Made by a program: the position numbers and the translations under genes. The notes beneath the pieces are model-generated. The model searched no databases. It saw nothing but the letters and a program-made list of their open reading frames with translations, and had not been told where the DNA came from. Positions 13,901 through 25,782 of a DNA stretch of 64,000 bases are shown one piece after another. The first letter of the stretch is position 1, and each line of letters opens with the position of its first letter. The DNA comes from Batillaria attramentaria (taxonomy: Eukaryota; Mollusca; Gastropoda; Batillariidae), in the NCBI GenBank assembly GCA_018292915.2, contig JACVVK020000171.1, forward strand, positions 1,029,501 to 1,093,500, read 5' to 3'.

Positions 13901-16900
13901 ACTCCTAGCAGTCGCATCCACCAAGCGGATTCCAGCATGCTGATTGGCCATTAGCAGATAGTCTGTGGACAAGGGGTCCCAGGCCAGCGCAGTCACTGGA
14001 TCAGTTTCTACACTGTCATCCTGCTCAGGGGACAAGATCTGACGAGCACATTTTGACCCTGCACAGACAAAAATAACAGTTCTGTTCTAAAATAAATTTT
14101 TTATTACAAACTACATTTACAATCACATGCAATGTGATCAAAATAATAACAATTACATGTACCTCACATACCACTTGTAATTTCAAGTCTACATCATGCT
14201 GCTAAAATAGTATGGACAAGATTATCAGAATTTCCCATAATAAGGATTAAAAAAAAAAAATCTTTTGACAACACTCATTGCCGATAACTCCATGAACTGA
14301 GATGAGCAACGCTGTCTCTGTGTCTGTAACTTTTTCCCCTGAAGACGGCCTGTCAAAATGTCAGCATGTTTGAGCCTTTTGCCACTTTGGTTCTCTGACC
14401 TACACTGTCATAGTTATCAGCGTGTGCTCTCTCTCTCTCTCTCTTTTTTTTTTCTATCTCCCCCTAACTAACATATATATACATACACAAGACCATTGCA
14501 ACTTCACAAGCTGCTGCAAGTCGATGTGCAAATACAAACACATACATAGTCACAGTCATGATGGTGCACATACGCTGTGTTGTGAATCATGCAAAAAAGT
14601 ATGTAAAGTGGCACGCATGCAGGACAATGATACACCTATGCAAAAAACATGCAGACATAGTGCTAAAACAGGAGAGAGTAAAAAACAAAATCAGACTAGT
14701 TTAAATTATGTGCTTCAAAAAATGCAGGGTCTTGTTGGTTTGCTTCTGAGTATTTCTACCAAGCTTTCTGCAGTAAAATGACAAAATTAAGCTTACAACA
14801 CAGGGAGAAAACACAGGGGAAAAGACGAGTAAATTATGGTGAAACAACACCGATATCTTTCACACAAACAAGTCCTATCCATACTTTGTATAGAATGCCT
14901 ATCTACACTCCGAGAAAAGCCCATGAACAAAACAAAAAACTGATGTATGGAGATCGCACAGTTCTTTTTCCCTGTGCGGGGTGTGTGTGTATGTGTGTGT
15001 GTGTGTGTGTGTGAGTGTGGGGTGGGGGGGGGGGTCCATGGGGATGAGGAGGGGATACTGAGGATGTAGGGAGATTAGGGTTGGAGAGGGTCTGTTGTTA
15101 ATATAAGCTGTTATTAACTTAAGCTACAAAGCAGGAGCTTGTCATGGCTGCAAACACAGCTTAGACTTTCAAATACATATATATGTACATTTGTATAATA
15201 TCTGTACTACCAGCATTTAGGCAAGGTTTCCAGACAACAACCACATGGGGGGAAAAAAAAAGAAAGGAAAATAACGTTAACAACACTGTTACCAGAGCAT
15301 AAACTTTACCACTACACGCACACTTCTGATAAGAGAACTTCTAAAAAATAAATAAATAAAAAAAGCACTAAATTACAATGGTACTTACGATCAATGGATC
15401 AAGTGCATACTAGTGTTCTTGATACGCAGCAGCTGCTGCTTGCCAAGTATTTGCTACTACTACTACTACTACATTTGAGTTGATCTGCCTGCACCCATTT
15501 ATCATCTATCATGGCGAATGCAAGGTTTCATTTCAGTGCACACAGCGATGCGCACCCATTAATTCTAGGAAAGCAGGCATGCCAGTAAATACCAAGGGTC
15601 AAGCAATAGTGACCAGTTAGTAAGCAGACACCGAGTCAAAATGTCTCATCTCTGTACACATACACACGGACCATATGTATATACCTGTCACTGACATTGT
15701 GCGAACATCTGCAATGAAACACGTACGAACACATGAACACAGCTTGAAGACCTAAATTGTAAATGTTCCTGTTTCCAACTCTGTGAATGTATACGCATGC
15801 AGAAATAAATTCAAGTGCAAACTGAATACCTGAACTAATTATAGATATAAAGTTCATACTGGGTGACTGTCCAGACAAAAGAGTGAATCAAACAATGGTA
15901 CTGACATGAGTAGTGGAACCTATTCCACTCGAACTTAACTCGAACCAAGTGAACACAAAAATAAATAATTTACATACCAATCTGCAAAACTGATATGCTC
16001 CCATCCACATGGCCAAACACGACCATCCCTTGTTTCTTGGGGTGCCATCTGAACATGGTAACTGGTGACACAAAAGACTGGGAGTCTTTCACAACTGACG
16101 GATTATGCTTTTCCGTATAATGCCACAGCATCAATGGTCCTCGTCCACTGATAAAGCCCAGACAGAATTTGTCATGGAAGCTCCATCCAATACACCTGGG
16201 CGCCTCCTTAAACCCAGCAGCTGAAAGGGTGGCGATGGAACGCTGCTGGGAGATCTTCCACACAAAAATGTTGAGATCCATGCCAGAACTTGCAAGAATG
16301 TCTGGGTCTGAAGGATGCCAGCTGATCGAGGTGATCGTTTTCTTGTGCTCTGACATGATGGACATGAGACGGAACTCCTTGAAATGTCTGTCCAGCTGTG
16401 AAAAAGATAGAAGAAAGAAAATGTACATGTACATATGTGTGACCCTACATGTATCAGAAACATTGGACAGGTTGAAGAATATAGATGCAAACTGAGTTCA
16501 ACAGATTAAAAACAAAAATGGCCCCTCTGGCAAAGCAAAAATAAATGAACTTTCATACTAAAAGTTCTGACATTCACCTGGTTACAACTATCAAAAAAAT
16601 TGCTATGACCTACTATAAATACCAAGCTCGTGGCTTATATCAGTCTGTAGCTCAAAACTATTCACAGTGACACAAATAGGATCACATCATCAAATGACAC
16701 ATGATCCTATGGCTAGCATTTTCATTTCTTGGGTATGCCTGCTGTTACTATTTGTAACTATTGTATACCAACAGTGCATGACAAGGTTTTACCCCTAACA
16801 GTTTTTGAGTCTTTAGCTTCTGGTTTTGCAATAGCTTGGTCTTTGCACTGACTTATTTTTGTAGGTATGAAGTGTGCTAGAGGAGCGTGGCACACAAACA

Positions 16901-17300
16901 GTTTGTTGCCGTTCGCTGAACAAGAGTGGTGCAGTGACCAGAAGTACCATTAGCGCTGACTGTAACCATCTTTGACAGTTTCATGGTGCAGTATTTATAA
17001 TATTACTTGTCAACATTGCATTGGTTCGCACCTGTAACAACTGATGGCATATTTAGTGCGCCAGGTGATATCCCCTCTCATAAAAGAATAATGTATAGTA
17101 ATACATTGCTCTTGACCTGTCCTGTTCTGTCAAGCACTTAGACATGCAACATGTATAAACTGTAGTATCTGAACTGATCACACCTTGTAAATGTAGATGG
17201 CCAGCGTGGCACAGTATGCAAACTGGTCATGGCTGGCAGCACACACCCCATAGTTCCAAGGCTGACAGCCTGCCGGCAGCAGTCCCACCTGCTTCACCAT
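976..17300 (-). CDS. WDR17: WD repeat-containing protein 17, 25 coding exons, 3' end outside window
   Basis: Exons on the complement, 5' to 3': 17300-17184, 16395-15978, 14058-13810, 13564-13248, 12856-12743, 12278-12132, 11491-11409, 11205-11119, 10737-10649, 10266-10191, 9853-9651, 9396-9247, 8932-8799, 8454-8329, 7461-7306, 7026-6962, 6681-6451, 6268-6169, 6070-5934, 5463-5352, 4622-4478, 3071-2969, 2553-2452, 1632-1549, 1147-976. All junctions are GT-AG and keep frame, giving 1239 codons. The first 683 or so residues are WD40 repeats (GTIKVWD, ISGSWDSSIRVWD, CSRDSTLRLWS). The rest looks like an alpha-helical solenoid (SKFGGAIGLPTKEEQL, QRYCELMVELGE). The start MVKQVGLLPAGCQPWN and the ending LPSHSDVHMSVLTG match what I recall of vertebrate WDR17, which is about 1280-1320 aa. 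The C-terminal segment of about 40 residues expected after the last exon is not found in 1-975, so the gene runs off the left edge. The cellular role of WDR17 is poorly defined. A 3' splice site at 17335 suggests a 5'UTR intron. Confidence 0.95.
1196..1257. repeat. (CA)n microsatellite
   Basis: Almost uninterrupted CA dinucleotides lie in the WDR17 intron just upstream, in gene direction, of the last exon visible here. Confidence 0.95.
1800..2010 (+). pseudogene. LINE reverse-transcriptase ORF, C-terminal relic
   Basis: The plus frame 1813-1998 reads ...SFSGSFSWNQLPSHLKCTPKIHSFKTQLLRYL and then a stop. This W-N-x-LP...F-K-x-L pattern is how many non-LTR retrotransposon ORF2 proteins end, and the better-kept copy at 24000 shows it too. 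It lies in a WDR17 intron (1633-2451), opposite to the gene. Only the end of the ORF is present, as expected from 5' truncation. The clade cannot be assigned. Confidence 0.55.
2337..2423. repeat. Compound microsatellite (CAGT)n(CT)n(CA)n
   Basis: About six CAGT units pass into a CT run and then a CA run. The end is only about 30 bases from the donor of the WDR17 exon at 2553-2452, on the intron side. Confidence 0.95.
3485..3918 (-). mobile_element. SINE family A, full-length copy with tRNA-like head
   Basis: On the complement, the head (about 3914-3844) has an A-box-like TGGTCTAGTGGTTA and a B-box-like GGTTCGAGTCC, and it folds like a tRNA whose anticodon loop is CTTCGGA (TCG, arginine-like). 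A ~330-bp body and a (CCATA)n tail follow (top strand GGTAT repeats at 3489-3510). It lies in a WDR17 intron in the same direction as the gene. The long body and simple-repeat tail show a tRNA-derived SINE rather than a tRNA gene. This is the best reference copy in the window; relatives are at 1, 511 and 60400. Confidence 0.85.
4090..4200 (+). repeat. Diverged direct repeat, copy 1, flanking a WDR17 exon
   Basis: The block begins 'aaaaagactgaaacctagg' and contains 'tgggaccac' and 'aaacaaattttt'. A similar block at 4777-4875 begins 'aaaagactgaaacccaggg' and has 'tgggttccac' and 'aaacacaaatttt' in the same order. Together they bracket the exon at 4622-4478. The copies are diverged, and this may be an old unclassified interspersed repeat. 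Confidence 0.4.
4777..4875 (+). repeat. Diverged direct repeat, copy 2, flanking a WDR17 exon
   Basis: This is the partner of the block at 4090-4200, in the same orientation on the other side of the WDR17 exon at 4622-4478. Shared anchors are 'aaaagactgaaacc' and 'acaaattttt'-like ends. Confidence 0.4.
11548..12012 (+). mobile_element. SINE family D (tRNA-derived), long body
   Basis: The head has 'gtagtggttagcac' (A-box-like) and 'gggttcgagtctc' (B-box-like, 11597-11609). The body of about 400 bp is not shared with families A, B or C, and an A-rich tail follows at 12008-12022. It lies in the WDR17 intron between exons 12278-12132 and 11491-11409, opposite to the gene. Only one copy is seen here, so its limits are approximate. 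Confidence 0.6.
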
Positions 17301-17335
17301 TTTATCTTCTCCTCTTTCAACAATCTGCTATATGC

Positions 17336-18171
17336 TGAAACAAGTTTGCTCTTATTAGTTATATTTCCACTGCATGCTCACGAGATAATGTACAGGTAAA
17401 TGTGACATACGCTGAAGGATTTTTATGCTTCATGGACAAGAGTGGATGTGCTAGAAACACGCACACCTACTGCTACCGTGAACCATGAACAAAATTACAA
17501 TGTGCTGGGCTTCTCACACTTGCCTGCACATGACGAAATGTCATTATATGCCTATCCTACAAGCAACTAAACTTTGCACAATCCTCTCACACAGAAAAGG
17601 GTTTAAAATTGATGCTTCCAATGCAAGTGTATGCAGAGCAGTCAACCGGATCATCAGACCATGTTATCACTGCAGCCTGCCCAAAGACGACTATCGACTG
17701 AACAGTGGCAATCAAATGCCGACAACTGGCCTGCTACACGCTTTTTGTTGACATAGCTATTTCCACCTTGGCCCACCTGGAAAGATCACACGCTTACTGT
17801 TTCAACTCTGCCAAAACGATCTGACCCACATTACTGGTGCAGTTACTTCAAAATGCAAGCGCTCTTCCCAAACACAGCATTGAGCGTCACCTGGATCCCA
17901 TCATGGTCCTCAAAGCATCGCAATTTCAGCACGAAAAAGTGCTGAATGGAATGTACCGCGTTGAAAGTTTACCAGCAGCTTTGGCAACCACGTGACCAAA
18001 ACAATCTCGTCGCACGGGCCAACTTCCGGTGCAGGCATTTCTGCGGAGGAGCGTGATGTGTTTTTTCACGGTTCTTGTAAACGCATATGACCATTTCAAG
18101 CCTTCCGATACAACACAGAGTCAACAGAAGAATCAGTTGAGACAGTTAAGCATCCAGACAGACTTGCAGGT
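17336..18171. promoter_or_regulatory. Probable bidirectional promoter between WDR17 and SLC30A9
   Basis: WDR17 runs left from 17300 and SLC30A9 runs right. About 0.8 kb separates the WDR17 acceptor at 17335 from a 5' splice site at 18171 (CTTGCAG followed by GTACGT) that probably ends the first, non-coding SLC30A9 exon. A palindromic E-box CACGTG lies at 17989-17994 and an ETS-type core ACTTCCGGT at 18022-18030, 28 bases apart. ETS sites of this form are common in divergent housekeeping and mitochondrial gene promoters. No TATA box is obvious. The transcription starts themselves cannot be read from sequence. Confidence 0.5.
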
Positions 18172-18846
18172 ACGTGTAACAGCTTAAAATCGGCAATATT
18201 CGCGCTCTCATGTCCTTTTCAAGGGAGGCCACTCTCGACTTCAATAGCTTGGAATAAACACTGAATCACTTGACACGGAGGTCTCACGAATGACCATCGG
18301 AGACGATATTATGTTCAGTTGGTGAGCCGTAAAGTCGTGCTGTTTTGGGGACTGCTTAATGCAGAATTATTTTGCAACGCGGCGTATCCGTGGAAGTTAG
18401 TTGAAGTTGCTGCATGTTGCTTGCGCTGTCGTTCCGATCCTAGTGTTCCCACGAGAGTTGGGCAGCTGTCTTTTGATTCTGAGAGTGTGCCACAAACCTT
18501 CCTTCGTGTCCTTACAGCTGTGCCTTCATGTTTTTGGGTTCCTGGTGAGGACACTGTGTGTTTAATTATAACAGATATGTATGCGATTTCACTGACACAT
18601 TTGTTTGGCAGCAATGACCTTCAGTATGGAATGTGATTCAGAGAATACAGAAAGATTCAACAAAATTGTTTTCTTGTATAAATCTTTTTTTTATGTTGTT
18701 GTCCAGCATTGCGGTTTATGTCAGTGGATAACTGAAACTCACTTTCACTCAGATTCATGCAGTGCCCTAGATCCTAATACATGTGATTGCACTCTTGCAG
18801 AAAAATGGGTGTGCATACATGTGCGCACACACACACACACACACAC

Positions 18847-19251
18847 GGGTCCTACTAATTACCGAAAACAACCGAAAACGACCGAAAACAACCAAAAACA
18901 ACTCTTAATACGCCTAGAACGCAGTTAAAACATAGAAATAACAACACACAAACATGATTAAAGATGAAAAAAAGAGACATTAAACTAGTTTAGAGGAAAA
19001 AAGTACTTATTCACTCCAAGAGAACACGACGAAATGAACGTGTCTCCCAAGGGAAGCGACTCTGGTCCGGACTGGTTATTTTCTGCAATATCACCTTTTT
19101 TTCCTTTTAGCTTTTGTTAAGGCCACTTTTTCACCTTTAATCATGTTTGTGTGTTGTTGTTTTTTTCTATGTTTGAATCGCGTTCTATCCGTATTGAGTT
19201 GTTTTCGGTTGTTTTCGGTCGTTTCGTTGTTTTCGGTAATTAGTAGGACCG
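18847..19251. mobile_element. Non-autonomous TIR element (MITE) inside a (CA)n tract
   Basis: The left end GGTCCTACTAATTACCG is repeated inverted at the right end, and the match extends with small differences for about 125 bp ('gaaaacaaccgaaaacgacc', 'catagaaa', 'aacatgattaaag'). The core is about 150 bp with no coding capacity. CA dinucleotides flank both sides (18825-18846 and 19252-19265), so the element split one microsatellite. It lies in the 5'UTR intron of SLC30A9. Confidence 0.85.
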
Positions 19252-19430
19252 CACACACACACACACAAAATTACTCATCATTCCCTAGATTTTTATCTGT
19301 AAATGGTACCAGAACCAGCACAGCATTTTTGTTTAAAATGTGATCAATGTCTGCTATACATGCATATATATATATATGTTGTGCGTTTGATTTTCTTAGG
19401 ACTCACTGCAGTTGATACATCACCACAGCA

Positions 19431-22400
19431 ATGCTTCAACCAGCCTGTAGTGATCTGAGTCATATCCTGCGGAGCGTGTTGAGGGCACGTCACTTGCTGT
19501 TTCAAGGGAAAATACCAGTCTGTGCAGGTGAAACAATTACAACTGTGGGGAAAAAATTGGTGGACTCGTGGTGTACGTGAACATGTATAGTTTATTTAGG
19601 TTATTATTATCATAATATCAAGTGATGCAGGCAGCAGATGGTTTAGCAACTTAACACAAATCTGCTTCTGTGAGTGGGAAGTACATTGGTCTTGTATGTA
19701 AATAAGGTGTGCAGTTGTATTTCAGGTTGCTCGTTATCATTCAGCTTAATTTCTCACTGAGCAAATTTCTGAATAAATTCACACATTTGTTGAAATGGTC
19801 ACTGATTCAGCATAGGGCATAGAAATGAGCATGGGTAACATTCTAAATACAAGTAGCACAGTACATCTGAATCATACATGTATAGTTGTGTCAGTGATTG
19901 CTTGCACTAACGTTTAGTGGTACCACTGTCAGTGACTTTTTAATAATGGCATCTTAATCCTGTTTTGGAGAGAATGAGTGCAACGAAAATTTGCAGACTG
20001 GTCTGCTTCAAGTTCATGAATCACATTCTATCTTTTTTGTATGTTTCTACAGGATGCAGACGCCAGATGTCCACTTTCAGGTTCCCTGGTCTGTCCCAGA
20101 AGAAAGTTTTCCTGGCTCTCCTGGCAGTGCCTAGTCAGACATGTACGTTCACAACTTCTGCACACAGCCAGATATGGAGAAGCAGGCTGCTTGCCCTGTC
20201 CACACATCCAACATCTTCCAAGCCGGCTGGACCAAAAGGTGAGTTGCCACACTTTCCCGAAGTAGAAAAACAACAATAAAACATCAGATTGCTGCTTTCT
20301 CCAAATGTAGTTTGGTGTCATGGATTAGATTTTGACCAGTGCATTTTTTACAGTACATTGTGATCAGAATCATTTCTTCTTTTTGAAATCGCATATAACA
20401 TTATGGTATGTAAGTTTTTGCACATGTAAACATTACATATTGGTATATTTGTGGCACAGTCTGTTGATTTAAATAGGTACATGTACATATATCTGAGTGG
20501 AATTGGCATGCTGTCATGTCGACAAACTGGGTTTGATCCCTGATGCAGTACAGTGTAACGTGATCATTAAAAATGGTGATGGGATTTCCCTGGCCAGAGC
20601 AGCTACCTACATTTCATTCATTTCCCTTATGTCATGGGACAGAAGGTACCAGTATCTTTATTTCCTTTTCTTTTAATATCTACAGCTGATAGTGGAACCA
20701 GTGATGCGGCCAGTGAGGTCACTTCTTCAGACTTACAGAGAGAGGGGCAGGGTGGTGCTAGCTCTGGTGGAGATGGTGCAGGAAAAGATGAAGACAGTTC
20801 AAAAACCATGAAGGTGCTCACAGGTCAGAATGAGACAGTTATTCCACTGTTGTCTCATATTTTTGTTGAATGCTCATCTGTTCATGAGATGTGTCTGGAC
20901 TGCTGAGATACCCCCAAACTTACCAACTCCGTAAAGTATGAGTTTTGGTAATTTGTAAGGAAAGGTTACTGTCTAGGTAGAACCCTGAACTCATTCACTG
21001 AGTGTGTACTTAATCATGTACAATGTACCAGTACATTGTACAGTGGTTTAATGTTCAGGCAGTTTCCTGCAGATGATGACCGATTCAAGCTAGTTCAGTT
21101 ATTTCCACAATGAATGAAAGGTTCTGTTTTCTGTTCAGTTACACCAAGGCCACGCAAGACAAAATCACTTGAGTACACATACACCGGGAATATCTACATT
21201 CTTCCTGTGAGAGCCATGAATGAGTACCTTCTCAAACCAAGGTAATCTGTCTACATGCAGTTCATGTGCATGTAACAGTGTATGTATTTGCTTCTTGAAA
21301 AAACGGGTTCATTTGACTCACTGCAACTTTTTATACAAGTGTAGTAGGATTATTCTTTCATACAGAATCACTCATTCAAGTGATATTCTTATTTTCAGGT
21401 TGATGATAAATTTAAAAAAATCTGTCCAAATTGCAGGGGCTTGCTTTGTGCAGTTTGTACAACAGTTGACAGCAGTTTGTGACAGAACTCTGCAACATGT
21501 TTCTAAGAGACTGGAAGCAGTATCAGTGAAATTCAAGCAAAAACATCTCAGAAGGTTCTGCATCTCATGCAGTTTCTTTATAGTAGTGGACGACAAAATC
21601 TATCAGTGTGATAGATTTATATTTGTTTTGTTTTCTTTCCACCTGTGAACATAGTGATCTTGAAGGCTTGCCCAAGTACACAAGGAGAAGCCCATACGCT
21701 GGAGGTCCTAAGATCACTGTGTACCTGCGGTCAGATGTTGAGGCCATGTAAGTGAGCTTTCTTCTTCTTCTTCTTCTTTTTTTTTTTTTTTTCTCTCTCT
21801 CTCTCTGAAGGGGTAGTATTTCATCACTGCTTTGTCTGTGAGTGACAGTGCATGGGTCTCAGCATGCATGTGAGGCACAACGAGCAGTGTATTGTCCATC
21901 AGTAACAGCATTTGTACACATGTCCATTCAGTGTAACGAGCCTATCGAGAAGTGATTGCCAGTTTTCTGGTTCACTTTCCTGTTTGACTGTATCAGAAAA
22001 AAAGTTTATGACCAATATTTTCAAAAGAATTGTTTTATCTGTGTGTTCCAGAGCCAAGTCAGTTTGGGGAAGCCTGGAAAACATGGCTAAAGAGAAACAG
22101 AGAATTCTAAACCTTGACCAAACGAGGCAGAAGAAATGTATGTTGTTGTCTTTTCGGGGTTTTTTTTGTTTTTGCTTTTTTCACTTTCGAGCTTGCCTTG
22201 ATACTTACATACGTTACTCATTTGCTAGGTCAGTGAGAAAGCCTTTGGCACAGCCAGTTTTAAAACTAGGACCTGTATTCTGGGGGGGGGGGGGGGGGGG
22301 AGGGGGGGATGTCTTTCTCTTTTATTTTTAAACTGTACTTCTCTGCACTAACTTTTTTTTTCAATTTACATTTTAGGTGTAGTTTGTTGTGTATAACAGA

Positions 22401-24326
22401 CTGTTTTGTACCTTTTCCATCCGTTGCTATATTTGATAGTTTCTAATGTCTAATTGAAGTAAGTGTGAGAACATTTCAGTAGTGACTAGTGTGTTCAACT
22501 TTAAAAAAAAAAGAAGTTTGCAAAAATTGTTTGGGCTTGTTTTCAGATGATGTGTTTCAAATCCGTGCAATGTTGGAAGAACACAAGAAGGAATCTGGTG
22601 TTGGAGATGAGAGGGCATACATGTTTGAAGAGGAACCAAAGAAACAAGTATGTATATAGTGTACATCGACATGTTGTCTGTCCTCAGCAGAGCAGTTGGT
22701 GGATACCTACTGAGCTTTAAAGCCTCTGTGTTCGTTACACCGCTGAGATGGTAAATAATTTCTCTTCTGGGATTAATAAAGTTTTTTGAATTTGAGAACT
22801 GCCGCCTTCGAAACTCTAGAGCTGTTTGCCAGCTACAAGAATGTTTCATTTGACCGCCGCGACCGTTTTCTTTGATTTTGTGGTTTTTATTTTTAATACT
22901 GGAGAAATAGGGATTTTGTTAAGCCTATTCTTGAACAGACTGGGACTGGGACAAAGCTTCTAAAAATAGCCACCAATCAGCTGCGTTTATCTCGTCCTTA
23001 GTCTGCAACCAGATAACATGGTCTGCTCAGTATGCAGTATACTTCTAGAACAACACATACAGAGTCACCACGTATCAGGGTCCGTACAGGTCATGGAATC
23101 CTGGAAAAGTCATGGAATTTGAAAATAGCTTTTCCAGGCCTGGAAAGTTGTGAAATTATCTCAAGAGTCATGAAAAGTCATGGAATTTCAGAATTTTATT
23201 GAAGCCATTTTGAACCAGACAATGAGATGGTCAGCTTGGTGATTACTCACTGGACTGTTCTCCAAATACGCCAACAAACTGCCTTCCCATGAGGCTAATG
23301 GCTACCGGGTAACTCTGAACATTGGTCTTGCTGACTGCGATAACTTGCATATTAAGCTCAGATTTTCTACCCTCGTGTGTGTCAGTGTGAAAGAGTGCGG
23401 GGAAGTTGTCATGGAAAACAGGAGAGATGGCCTGGAAAAGTCATGAATTTTTTTAGACTGTGCACCTGTATGGACCCTGACGTATGGTCTCAGATGCTAT
23501 ACTGTGACCCAAGTTACTGATCCTAATGCGGAGATTCAGCACATTCGATGACAAGTTTTCCACACGCTGTAGTATGCCTGTCTTGCGTATTGAGACTTTA
23601 AGGGTTTGCGCAAATTTACCCCCAATCCAGACCTAAATTGGCTCTGTGTCCCAGGGTGTGTGGGGCTATTTTCGCTAGCACTGCACAGTCAGCTTATGGT
23701 ATGAGTACACAGATAAACAATAAGGCAAAAAAAAAAAAGAGGCTGTTTCTGATTACCTTCCTAACGAGTAGGGTAACTAGGTGGCTGCTGCTTCTTCTTC
23801 TTCTTTTTTTTTTTTTTTAATCAATCTGTGTATTAACATAACTGTTATGTAATAGATGCGTTTCTTCTTTATTTCATTAGGAACAGATGGCATTTTGGAA
23901 GTCTGGTTCTGCTCGTGTGGTGATGTCGGCTATTCTAGTGTAAGTACTTTGTGTGTGTGTGTGTGGTTTATCTTTGAAGTGTTAACAAGCGTTAAGCGGT
24001 TACCAGTTCTTTGAGGGCTCTCTTCCACCGTATCTGTCTGCCTTGCTGTGCGCTTACCACCCATCTCGCACACTTCGTTCCGCCGATGAAAAGCACCTTA
24101 AAGTCCCCAAGCGCAACATGAAAACCGCAGGGGAACGCTCCTTTAGTTTCCTCGCCCCAAATGTTTGGAACTCGCTGCCGGTCGAACTTCATGACCTTCC
24201 CACACTGTCCCAGTTCAAATCGAACCTGAAAACCCATCTCTTCCGTCAGGCCTTTCACACTTTTCAGTAGTCTGCCATTGTTTCGGTGTCTTTGACTGCA
24301 ATTTTTCATCTGCATCAGGCCGGGTA

Positions 24327-24362
<36 letters not shown>

Positions 24363-25750
24363 CGCTATGAGTTGCTTTTGCGAGATTAAGCGCTAAACAA
24401 GTACTATTCATTATTATTATTATTAACAATAGGCAGGTCTGTTGCAAGCAGTTGCAGTTTCAGTCATAATAGCATGAGTGGGGCTGGTTCAAAATCGCAA
24501 AATCACACCAGATCACTCTGAAAGATTAAAGCAGTTGTATGTGGCACTTACAGTTCCTGATTTTTTTATTTTTTTTATTTTAGGTCTGTGTTTGGCAAAG
24601 AATTGGCTGTTATTTTAATGGTCGTATCTGTACCCTGGTGTTGCAGCAACGGGCTGAACAGCATTATGAAGTTCATCGCCTGGTTGTACACAGGCTCTCA
24701 CAGCATGTTCTCGGAGTTCATCCACTCAGTGGCAGACACCATGAACCAGGTTTGTGATGCATGCATCTTAGCAACTAGGCGCCCCCCCCCCACCCCCCCC
24801 CCACCCCCAATCTTAAAAAAAGCTTTCACATAGCAACATAGAAAGTGGTCACTCTTACGTATACATTCAGGTCATCACGTTTAATTTGTATTGTGGAAAT
24901 GAAAATCTTTTATACAACACACTTCTAATTGATCCATAAAAAAAATTTTAAAAAATGCTGCCCACAAGGAAATGAAGTAACACCACTTGTGGATCTAACT
25001 CTAAGCAAAAGTTTCTGGGCTCCTAGAAACGCCCATACACTTACTGTAATTGCATGGGTCGAGCTTTATCAGACTGCCAGCTTTGTAGAGGTTGGTGTTG
25101 TGTGCATTGTGGTATGAGAGGCTCTTTAGTAGCCTATATGTTACGTACATGCCTGTTGTAGGTAATCCTTGGGGTTGGACTGTACCATTCCATCAAGAAG
25201 CCTGACCCAGATCATCCGTAAGTTTGATGCTTGCTAGGCCTGTTGGCACATCGAAGTACATCTTCACCAGAACATGTTTCAGTGTGACACAAAATCAGTT
25301 CAAGTGAGGCCAGGCTCGTTTTTCCAAAGACAGAAATTACCTCCAATAGCTCCTGCAAAATGAATACGTCCGTCAGCATAATGTAAACAACTTTTTCTTC
25401 TTCCACCCCACCCCCCCTTTTTTTTTTTTTTTTTTTTTGCTTGTTTGTTTGTTATTGTTGATGGTCCTGTTAGGTGATCCTCAAAGATGGCATCTGAGTG
25501 TTATAAACTCCCTTACAGATTTTGATTTACTGTGTATCTTTTTGTGTAGGTATGGTTACAGCAACCTGCGCAACATTTCCTCGCTGATCAGCGGTGTCGG
25601 CATCTTCTTTCTCGGCACCGGGCTGTCTCTGTATCATGGAGTTCAAGGGTTTCTGCACCCAGAACCCCTCACCTCATTGACTTGGGTTGGTCGCATTTTG
25701 GTGCTTGTGTTTTTGAGTGGAATTTTAAGGTGAGAAAGACATAGTGGTAA

Positions 25751-25782
<32 letters not shown>

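Noticed and set aside
21220..21648. 142-codon frame in an SLC30A9 intron
   Set aside because: It overlaps the end of a real exon (21139-21241) and has no recognisable domain. The flanking exons splice around it in frame.
24043..24270. 75-codon frame as a host gene or SLC30A9 exon
   Set aside because: It reads as a LINE ORF2 C-terminus, and the flanking SLC30A9 exons join in phase without it.
25686..25731. Extension of the SLC30A9 exon to 25731 (VGRILVLVFLSGILR)
   Set aside because: The donor at 25685 joins to GIVTLVGAFLSEG, which matches the family. The longer exon would break that segment.
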